A DNA stretch of 7,597 bases, taken from Lachnospiraceae bacterium. Its GTDB lineage: Bacteria > Bacillota > Clostridia > Lachnospirales > Lachnospiraceae. The stretch covers positions 5,217 to 12,813 of the forward strand of contig DOWG01000275.1 of assembly GCA_003519685.1 (NCBI GenBank), read 5' to 3'. Shown here one piece after another: positions 1 to 5,022 of this stretch (position 1 is its first letter; each line of letters begins with the position of its first letter). The notes beneath the pieces are model-generated. The model was given only the letters and a program-made list of their open reading frames with translations, did no database searches and was not told the origin of the DNA. A program made the position numbers and the translations under genes.

Positions 1-76
1 TCATGATCTTTTGCTCCACTCGGAAATTGCAAGCGAGCTTGCATTTCCTTATTACGCTTTTATTATATTATAGACT
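1..76 (-). repeat. Third copy of the hpf-leader repeat, downstream of secA, cut by the window edge
   Basis: Positions 1-17 (TCATGATCTTTTGCTCC) are identical to 3600-3616 in unit 1. Positions 51-71 (ATTACGCTTTTATTATAT and the bases after it) match unit 2 almost exactly. The middle differs: the short GATC stem is replaced by a hairpin of TGCAAGC/GCTTGCA flanked by GGAAA/TTTCC (about 22-48). On the minus strand two overlapping TATAAT sequences occur, so the copy may also carry a promoter for whatever follows secA. Confidence 0.65.
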
Positions 77-84
77 TTATTGGG

Positions 85-99
85 GGTGTGAACAGTAAC
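85..99 (-). repeat. 15-bp motif shared with the trxB upstream region (copy 1)
   Basis: GGTGTGAACAGTAAC on the plus strand here is the exact reverse complement of 7506-7520. It lies 18 nt past the secA stop codon, beside the repeat copy at 1-76. Roughly 0.05 exact matches of this length would be expected by chance in a window of this size, so a dispersed repeat is likely but not proven. Confidence 0.5.
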
Positions 100-117
100 A
101 AATTAATCCGACAATAT

Positions 118-2691
118 TTATACATTTCTTCCGCAGCAATGCTTATATTTACGACCGCTTCCGCATGGGCATGGATCGTTCGGCTGTATCTTCTTACCGG
201 CTCTTTTTACTGGAGTGTTGGCAACGCTGTCGTCACGGTTGGTACCGGTAACTTTCGCAACCTCTTCTCTTTCCACCTTCTGCTCTACACGGACATGCAT
301 TAAAGCCCTCACGGTATCCTCTCGAATGGATGCGGTCATTGCCTCAAACATTTCATAGCCCTGAAACTTATATTCTATAATCGGCTGCCGTTGTCCGTAT
401 GCCTGAAGACCAATTCCCTGGCGTAGCTGATCCATATCGTCGATATGATCCATCCACTTGCTGTCAATTACCTTCAGCAATATGACACGCTCCAGCTCAC
501 GGATATGCTCAACCTCCGGAAATTCTGCTTCCTTGGCTTCATAAAGCTTAACCGCCTGCTCCTTAAGCTGTTGCATCAGATCATTCTTTTTCATATGCTT
601 CTTCTGCTCATCCGATAGCTTGATGGCAGGTAACGGAATGATCGGAAGCAGCAGATTATTTAATTCTGCAATATCCCAGTCAGCTGACGGCTGGTCATCG
701 CCGATACAGGAGCCCACACACTCCTCTACGGTATCTGTAATCATACGGTAAATTGTATCCCGCATGCTTTCCCCGTTCAATACTCTTCTACGTTCCTCAT
801 AGATAATCTCTCTTTGCTCATTATTAACCTGATCATATTCCAGCAAATTCTTACGGATACCAAAATTATTGCTCTCGATCCTCTCCTGCGCTTTTTCAAT
901 CGCATTGGAAAGCATCTTATGCTCGATCTGTTCGCCTTCCGGGATACCCAAGGAGTTAAATATATTCATTAGGCGCTCCGACCCAAACAAACGCATCAGA
1001 TCATCTTCCAGCGAAATATAGAAACGGGATTCCCCCGGGTCTCCCTGTCTTCCGGCACGTCCGCGAAGCTGATTATCAATACGTCTTGCCTCATGGCGCT
1101 CCGTTCCGATAATCTTTAATCCGCCAACCTCTACTACACCTTCGCCTAATTTAATATCCGTACCACGTCCGGCCATATTGGTTGCGATTGTTACCGCGCC
1201 CAGCTGCCCGGCATCTGCAATAATTTCCGCTTCCATCTCATGGAATTTTGCATTCAATACCTTATGTGGTATATTATGTTTCTTTAACATGGAGCTGATT
1301 TCTTCGGATGCCTCAATTGTTATAGTACCAACCAAAACCGGCTGGCCTTTCTTATGGGATGCGATAATCTCTTGAATAATCGCATTCAGCTTCTCATGCT
1401 TTGTCTTATAAACAGCATCCTGCTGGTCAATACGAATCACAGGTCGGTTCGTCGGAACCTCAATTACATCCATCCCATAGATTTCTCGGAACTCTTGCTC
1501 CTCTGTTAAAGCAGTACCGGTCATACCGCATTTCTTTTTATATTTATTAAAGAAATTCTGGAACGTAATCGTTGCCAGTGTCTTACTTTCTCTTTTTACC
1601 TTAACGTTCTCTTTTGCTTCAATTGCCTGATGCAAGCCGTCGCTGTAGCGTCTGCCCGGCATGATGCGGCCGGTGAACTCATCGACAATCAAAACCTCGT
1701 CATCCTTAACCACATAATCCTTATCCCGGAACATCAGATTATGCGCCCGGAGGGCAAGTATGATATTATGCTGTATCTCAAGATTCTCCGGATCTGCCAG
1801 GTTCTCAATATGGAAGAAATCCTCGACCTTCCTAACGCCTTCCTCGGTCAGATTAACATTCTTTTCCTTTTCATCAACAACAAAGTCGCCTTCCTCTTCG
1901 ATTTCTTCCTTCATAAGAGCGGCCATCTTGGTAAGCTCTGCGCTTTCCTTTCCTTTTACCAGCTGTCTTGCAAGAATATCACACACCCGGTACAATTCGG
2001 TCGATTTACCGCTTTGTCCGGAAATAATCAGAGGTGTTCTTGCTTCGTCAATTAAAACAGAGTCCACCTCATCAATAATCGCGTAATGAAGCTCACGCTG
2101 CACCAGCTGTTCCTTATAGATAACCATATTATCCCGCAGATAATCAAAACCCAGTTCATTGTTCGTAGCATAGGTGATATCGCATGCATAGGCTTCCCTG
2201 CGCTCATCCTTGTCCATACTATTCAGGATAACGCCTACCGTTAAGCCAAGGAACTCATGGATCTTCCCCATCCATTCCGCATCACGCTTTGCCAGATAAT
2301 CATTGACGGTTACAATATGCACGCCTTCCCCTTCCAGAGCATTAAGATAAGCCGGTAAGGTCGCCACCAGGGTCTTACCTTCACCGGTACGCATCTCTGT
2401 GATTCGTCCCTGATGCAAGATAACGCCACCAATCAGCTGTACGCGGTAGTGCTTCATTCCAAGGGTTCTCTTTGCAGCCTCCCGGACAACAGCGTAAGCC
2501 TCCGGAAGTAAATCATCTAATGTTTCACCATTTTTTAGTCTATTTTTAAATTCATCTGTCTTTCCCCGCAAAGCTCCATCCGAAAGCTTCTCCATATCTG
2601 GTTCGAGGGCTTCAATTCTATCAACGATTGGTAAGACCCGCTTGACTTCCCGTTCACTATGAGTCCCGAATATCTTCTCTATTAATCCCAT
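118..2691 (-). CDS. secA: Preprotein translocase ATPase subunit SecA
   Basis: SecA is the motor ATPase that binds unfolded preproteins and drives them through the SecYEG channel at the cytoplasmic face of the membrane. The 857-residue length is normal for a Firmicute SecA. Visible in order: Walker A RTGEGKT (residues 101-107), the DEVD Walker B box (207-210), the preprotein-binding region (about 220-370), the second nucleotide-binding fold with TNMAGRGTD (504-512) and the arginine-rich RGRAGRQG (543-550), the helical scaffold and IRA1 region around SKWMDHIDDMDQLRQG (744-759), a variable linker (about 805-835), and the zinc-binding CPCGSGRKYKHCC (C841, C843, C852, C853). The start is supported by AGGAG at 2701-2705, 9 nt upstream. 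The gene lies downstream of hpf, the order also seen in Bacillus, but a terminator and its own promoters separate the two. prfB would be the expected next gene beyond the left edge; that is inference. No defects were seen. Confidence 0.98.
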   Translation of the reverse strand: MGLIEKIFGTHSEREVKRVLPIVDRIEALEPDMEKLSDGALRGKTDEFKNRLKNGETLDDLLPEAYAVVREAAKRTLGMKHYRVQLIGGVILHQGRITEMRTGEGKTLVATLPAYLNALEGEGVHIVTVNDYLAKRDAEWMGKIHEFLGLTVGVILNSMDKDERREAYACDITYATNNELGFDYLRDNMVIYKEQLVQRELHYAIIDEVDSVLIDEARTPLIISGQSGKSTELYRVCDILARQLVKGKESAELTKMAALMKEEIEEEGDFVVDEKEKNVNLTEEGVRKVEDFFHIENLADPENLEIQHNIILALRAHNLMFRDKDYVVKDDEVLIVDEFTGRIMPGRRYSDGLHQAIEAKENVKVKRESKTLATITFQNFFNKYKKKCGMTGTALTEEQEFREIYGMDVIEVPTNRPVIRIDQQDAVYKTKHEKLNAIIQEIIASHKKGQPVLVGTITIEASEEISSMLKKHNIPHKVLNAKFHEMEAEIIADAGQLGAVTIATNMAGRGTDIKLGEGVVEVGGLKIIGTERHEARRIDNQLRGRAGRQGDPGESRFYISLEDDLMRLFGSERLMNIFNSLGIPEGEQIEHKMLSNAIEKAQERIESNNFGIRKNLLEYDQVNNEQREIIYEERRRVLNGESMRDTIYRMITDTVEECVGSCIGDDQPSADWDIAELNNLLLPIIPLPAIKLSDEQKKHMKKNDLMQQLKEQAVKLYEAKEAEFPEVEHIRELERVILLKVIDSKWMDHIDDMDQLRQGIGLQAYGQRQPIIEYKFQGYEMFEAMTASIREDTVRALMHVRVEQKVEREEVAKVTGTNRDDSVANTPVKRAGKKIQPNDPCPCGSGRKYKHCCGRNV

Positions 2692-2717
2692 AATTATTCA
2701 CTCCTGTACTGTTCCAT

Positions 2718-2753
2718 TTAATATAAACAATCATTCACCTTGTATTGTAACAT
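2718..2753 (-). CDS. Candidate 11-codon leader peptide upstream of secA (uncertain)
   Basis: A minus-strand ATG opens the short frame MLQYKVNDCLY followed by TAA, ending 26 nt before the secA start. It is directly preceded by a full AAGGAGG (2757-2763), a stronger Shine-Dalgarno than that of secA itself. The gap between this site and the ATG is only about 4 nt, shorter than the usual optimum, which weakens the case. It would be present only on transcripts from P1. There is no recognisable arrest motif and no sequence resemblance to SecM that I can point to. It may be a chance frame in an AT-rich leader. Confidence 0.25.
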   Translation of the reverse strand: MLQYKVNDCLY

Positions 2754-2772
2754 TTACCTCCTTACTATTCAA
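2744..2772 (-). promoter_or_regulatory. Possible second secA promoter P2
   Basis: On the minus strand TTGAAT (2767-2772) and TACAAT (2744-2749) are separated by 17 bp. It would give a leader of about 45 nt. It overlaps the candidate leader peptide and its ribosome binding site, so both would probably not be used on the same transcript. Confidence 0.45.
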
Positions 2773-2829
2773 CTTATTTTTACTTCTATCACCGATGTAT
2801 CCATAGGTAAATCATTGTGAAAAAGGATT

Positions 2830-2858
2830 ATTATAGGAATACGCTTATCCGGAATCAA
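2830..2858 (-). promoter_or_regulatory. secA promoter P1 (sigma-A type)
   Basis: On the minus strand TTGATT (2853-2858) and a perfect TATAAT (2830-2835) are separated by 17 bp. The -35 box begins inside the T-run of the hpf terminator, so the secA promoter directly abuts the end of the hpf unit. Transcription from here would give a leader of about 130 nt. Confidence 0.7.
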
Positions 2859-2894
2859 AAACCGCCCCCGGCAAAGATATACCGGAGACAGTTT
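2857..2894 (-). terminator. Rho-independent terminator of hpf
   Basis: Read on the minus strand, the arms at 2882-2894 and 2859-2871 form a 13-bp stem (three G-U pairs) around a 10-nt loop. The 3' arm runs into five T. It lies 92 nt past the hpf stop codon and separates hpf from secA. The T-run also overlaps the -35 box of the first secA promoter. Confidence 0.85.
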
Positions 2895-2986
2895 GCACCT
2901 TGTTGCTCTTATATGAATAATACTAAAAACCTTAATCTTTTCCAATCATATACTGCTAAAATCTAATTTCAGCTTTATAAAGCCTA

Positions 2987-3514
2987 TTAATATTCTGGCT
3001 CAATGAGACCATAGGTGTTGCCTTTTCTTTTATAAACAACATTCACTTCATCCGTTTGAGAATTCCGAAATACGAAGAAGCTATGTCCCAGCAGTTCCAT
3101 CTGAACGCATGCTTCCTCCGGGTCCATTGGCTTAATCGCAAATTTCTTTGTCTTAACAATCTTAATGGTATCGTCTTCCTCATACTCATCATCTATATAT
3201 TTCTGATTAAAATTGGAAGCCATTTGCTTATTATCAATAATCTTGTTTTTATACTTTCTTAACTGACGTTCAATAATCTCTTCTACCAAATCAATGGAAA
3301 CATACAAATCGTTGCTCGCCTGCTCTGCCCGGATAATGCTTCCCTTCACCGGTATCGTAACTTCAATCTTCTGTCTTTCTTTTTCTGTACTAAGTGTTAC
3401 ATGCACTTCCGTATCAGGAGTAAAGTATCTTTCCAGTTTACCTATCTTTTCATAAACAGCTGTCTTTAAACCTTCTGTAACGTCAATATTCTTACCGCTG
3501 ATGATATAACGCAT
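2987..3514 (-). CDS. hpf: Long-form ribosome hibernation promoting factor HPF
   Basis: Long HPF binds the 30S subunit in slow-growing or starved cells and, through its C-terminal domain, joins two 70S ribosomes into an inactive 100S dimer. The 175 residues split into an N-terminal S30AE fold (about 1-97, beginning MRYIISGKNIDVTEGLK), a short acidic linker (DDEYEEDD, 108-115) and the C-terminal dimerisation domain (about 118-174). That domain carries the family signature KPMDPEEACVQMELLGHSFFVF and ends with VVYKRKGNTYGLIEPEY. This marks it as the long form typical of Firmicutes rather than the short enterobacterial HPF or YfiA. The ATG is preceded by AAGGAG at 3525-3530, about 10 nt away. The gene is probably monocistronic: there is a good promoter at 3712-3740, a roughly 190-nt leader made of tandem repeats, and a terminator 92 nt beyond the stop codon. 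Close neighbourhood to secA matches Bacillus yvyD-secA. Confidence 0.97.
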   Translation of the reverse strand: MRYIISGKNIDVTEGLKTAVYEKIGKLERYFTPDTEVHVTLSTEKERQKIEVTIPVKGSIIRAEQASNDLYVSIDLVEEIIERQLRKYKNKIIDNKQMASNFNQKYIDDEYEEDDTIKIVKTKKFAIKPMDPEEACVQMELLGHSFFVFRNSQTDEVNVVYKRKGNTYGLIEPEY

Positions 3515-3578
3515 CGTGCCTCAACTCCTTTTTACATTTCTGTTAGCATTCCTAATACCTATGCTGATTTCATTCCTA

Positions 3579-3723
3579 TATCATGAACAGAAAACACGCT
3601 CATGATCTTTTGCTCCGATCGCATGCTCACTACGCTTTTCCTATATCATGTATCATGAACGAAAAGCATGTTCATGACCTTTAGCCCTGGTCGCATGCTC
3701 ATTACGCTTTTATTATATCATAG
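3579..3723 (-). repeat. Tandem pair of ~72-bp repeat units in the hpf leader
   Basis: Unit 1 (3579-3650) and unit 2 (3651-3723) both begin TATCATGAAC, share TCGCATGCTCA and TACGCTTTT, and are identical at roughly five positions in six. Each can form a small inner stem: GATC/GATC at 3604-3607 and 3617-3620 in unit 1, GACC/GGTC at 3676-3679 and 3689-3692 in unit 2. One base pair differs in a compensatory way (T-A against C-G). Unit 2 carries a perfect TATAAT in minus orientation, while unit 1 has a degraded one. A related, diverged copy lies at 1-76. No open frame or transposase is associated, so this is best called a dispersed intergenic repeat that has duplicated locally. Confidence 0.75.
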
Positions 3724-3740
3724 AGCGAAAGAAGTGACAA
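3712..3740 (-). promoter_or_regulatory. hpf promoter (sigma-A type)
   Basis: On the minus strand TTGTCA (3735-3740) and a perfect TATAAT (3712-3717) are 17 bp apart. The -10 box lies at the upstream end of the tandem repeat. Initiation near 3705 would place the whole repeat pair in the hpf leader, about 190 nt long. An imperfect inverted repeat (3732-3753) covers the -35 box and could be an operator. Confidence 0.75.
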
Positions 3741-3753
3741 GCAACTTGCGCTT
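3732..3753. promoter_or_regulatory. Inverted repeat over the hpf -35 box, possible operator
   Basis: The arms 3732-3741 and 3745-3753 are complementary at eight positions, with one G-T pair, one bulged A and a 3-nt centre. The -35 hexamer of the hpf promoter lies inside it. No regulator can be named from the sequence. Confidence 0.35.
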
Positions 3754-4380
3754 AAAAATCGAAATCGCATAAAATATCACTATCTTACATTTTATTCCAT
3801 GTTGTTGTTACATAGATATTATTTATTCGTCAAATTGCAATTAACTATCGTTACTTTGTTATCATTTTTCTTTATTATCCGACAATTAAAAAGTCAAGCG
3901 GGAAATAAAATTAGCGCAGAGGATTTTGTCGATTTATCATAAGTTACAAAACGCATTTTCGTTATTGACACTGATTTATCCATGCGACAAAGGTAGATGA
4001 ATAATGTGGATAATGTGGATAAACCCGTGTATAACTTTATTTTATTCAAATTATGCGGTAATAACTTGTGGATAACTTTTTGATAAGATGTATGCCAAAT
4101 TGCAAGAATATACATTTTATGTAAAACACGGCGGTCAATTTGTGCAAAGTGCACATACCACATCTTGTCAATAGGACTTTTAGATAGTTCTGGTTTTATT
4201 TGCAACGACAAAAATCTTTTCAAATTTAATCAATTTTCTAAATTTTTTGAATATTAATATAACATATTCAATTATTTACTGCCTACAACATATTGTGCCC
4301 TTCTAAAGAATAACAACTAAATTACATAATTCGAAGGGGATGTACATTTTTCTCCGCCTCTTTCGCATAAGCTAATCTCT
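3741..4380. other. Gene-free AT-rich stretch between pilZ and the hpf promoter
   Basis: No credible coding frame is found in these 640 bp on either strand. The stretch holds the DnaA-box cluster (3976-4086), a perfect 6-bp inverted repeat TGTGCA-AAG-TGCACA (4141-4155), an especially AT-rich block (about 4208-4285), and a pair of arms CCCTTC (4298-4303) and GAAGGG (4333-4338) that could close a hairpin. A small RNA cannot be excluded, but I see no promoter and terminator pair that defines one. Confidence 0.6.
3976..4086 (-). promoter_or_regulatory. Cluster of DnaA boxes outside a dnaA/oriC context
   Basis: Three perfect copies of the DnaA box TTATCCACA lie on the minus strand at 4005-4013, 4014-4022 and 4067-4075. 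The first two abut without a gap. The second and third are 53 bp apart, close to five helical turns. Near matches on the same strand are at 3996-4004 (TTATTCATC), 4026-4034 (TTATACACG) and 4078-4086 (TTATCAAAA), with one on the plus strand at 3976-3984 (TTATCCATG). About 0.06 perfect boxes are expected by chance in the whole window. DnaA could bind here to regulate hpf, to be titrated, or to act at an accessory origin-like site. Which of these applies is not decided by the sequence. Confidence 0.75.
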
Positions 4381-4391
4381 AATATGCGAAA
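4361..4391. other. Second hairpin overlapping the pilZ 3' inverted repeat
   Basis: TTTCGCATA (4361-4369) and TATGCGAAA (4383-4391) are perfect 9-bp arms around 13 nt. The right arm shares bases with the left arm of the 80-bp inverted repeat, so on a minus-strand transcript the two structures would compete. Confidence 0.45.
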
Positions 4392-4460
4392 TGACAGGCT
4401 ATTTCCGGAATATTATCAAAGGAAAGATAATTCTGCCGGATTAGCCTGTCATTTCATATT
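4381..4460. terminator. 80-bp imperfect inverted repeat after pilZ, probable transcript-end hairpin
   Basis: Four paired blocks stack from outside in: AATATG/CATATT (4381-4386, 4455-4460), a perfect 13-bp core (4389-4401, 4442-4454), TCCGG/CCGGA (4404-4408, 4436-4440) and ATTATC/GATAAT (4412-4417, 4426-4431), around an 8-nt loop. It starts about 30 nt past the pilZ stop codon. No run of more than three T follows on either strand, so it is not a textbook intrinsic terminator. A miniature inverted-repeat element is the main alternative. Confidence 0.55.
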
Positions 4461-4491
4461 TCCTATTCATTTAATGTATATTATTAATATT

Positions 4492-4863
4492 CTATGCAAG
4501 TTTATTCAACTTCTTTTCGTATTTATCCACTTTATCAGCAAGAAAAGGCGCTAAACCCACAAATTCTGCACCATACACGTTCCGATGTTCCGAGGGCAAT
4601 GCTCTGACAATCCGGATGACAACCCGGAAGAAATCCCCCTCCCCAAGATTAATGAATGCTCTAAAGTAATATCCAATGGGAAGCTCCGATTCGCTAAGAA
4701 ATCCAATTCCGCTTTTTGAAATATCGAATACATAAACCGATGCATTGATATCTTTCAATACCACATAATCCTGTTTAAAAATTTCGTCCACTTCCAGACG
4801 CAGATCAATCGGAAGTCTCTTATATCTTCTTCTTTCCACCTTCTCCTGCATCATAAATACCAT
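4492..4863 (-). CDS. Single-domain PilZ protein, probable c-di-GMP effector
   Basis: PilZ domains bind cyclic di-GMP and act as receivers for motility, adhesion or envelope outputs. This 123-residue protein is almost entirely one PilZ domain. The RxxxR motif is R12-R16 in RRRYKR, and the (D/N)xSxxG motif is D47-G52 (DISKSG); both c-di-GMP contact motifs are therefore intact. A YGAEFVGL strand (97-104) near the end is typical of the fold. A lysine-rich amphipathic tail closes the protein. There is no YcgR N-terminal domain, signal peptide or membrane segment, so it is probably cytosolic and acts through a partner that cannot be identified here. The first of three nearby Met codons (positions 1, 4, 5) is chosen because AGGAAAGG lies just upstream of it. 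It has its own promoter (4900-4928), is separated from the hydrolase gene by a terminator, and is followed by a long inverted repeat. Ligand binding is inferred from the motifs. Confidence 0.9.
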   Translation of the reverse strand: MVFMMQEKVERRRYKRLPIDLRLEVDEIFKQDYVVLKDINASVYVFDISKSGIGFLSESELPIGYYFRAFINLGEGDFFRVVIRIVRALPSEHRNVYGAEFVGLAPFLADKVDKYEKKLNKLA

Positions 4864-4899
4864 CGCCTTTCCTGAACTACTCTTTCAACATCCATCCTT

Positions 4900-4928
4900 A
4901 TTTTAACATAATATCTTTCCTTTTCCAA
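4900..4928 (-). promoter_or_regulatory. pilZ promoter
   Basis: On the minus strand TTGGAA (4923-4928) and TAAAAT (4900-4905) are separated by 17 bp. Initiation near 4893 would leave a leader of about 30 nt before the pilZ start codon. The -35 box is only a moderate match. Confidence 0.55.
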
Positions 4929-4976
4929 TCAGTAATTAACGACATTTGCCAAAACCTTATTCTTCTTTTCTCAAAC

Positions 4977-5013
4977 TAAAAAGACACTGCCAAAGTTAAC
5001 TTCAACAGTGTCT
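4977..5013 (-). terminator. Rho-independent terminator of the NlpC/P60 gene
   Basis: On the minus strand the arms 5000-5013 and 4982-4995 form a 14-bp stem. The outer 8 bp are perfect and the inner part has three G-U pairs around a TTAA loop. Five T follow. It begins 9 nt past the TAG stop of the hydrolase gene. Confidence 0.92.
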
Positions 5014-5022
5014 CGATTTTTA

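Noticed and set aside
88..303. Plus-strand open frame with a hydrophobic stretch at the left edge
   Set aside because: It starts inside the 15-bp repeat and lies mostly antisense to the secA 3' end, whose coding assignment is certain.
3894..4223. 109-codon minus-strand open frame in the pilZ-hpf intergenic region
   Set aside because: It needs a TTG start without any ribosome binding site, has no recognisable motif, and runs through the DnaA-box cluster, whose repeats account for its sequence.
3741..4491. A true chromosomal origin (oriC)
   Set aside because: The DnaA boxes and AT-rich block fit, but no dnaA, dnaN or rpmH is present and all genes on both sides lie on the same strand. Kept only as an origin-like cluster.
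4523..4531. TTATCCACT, a near DnaA box, inside pilZ
   Set aside because: It is one mismatch from consensus, lies in coding sequence and is 450 bp from the main cluster; it was not counted as part of it.
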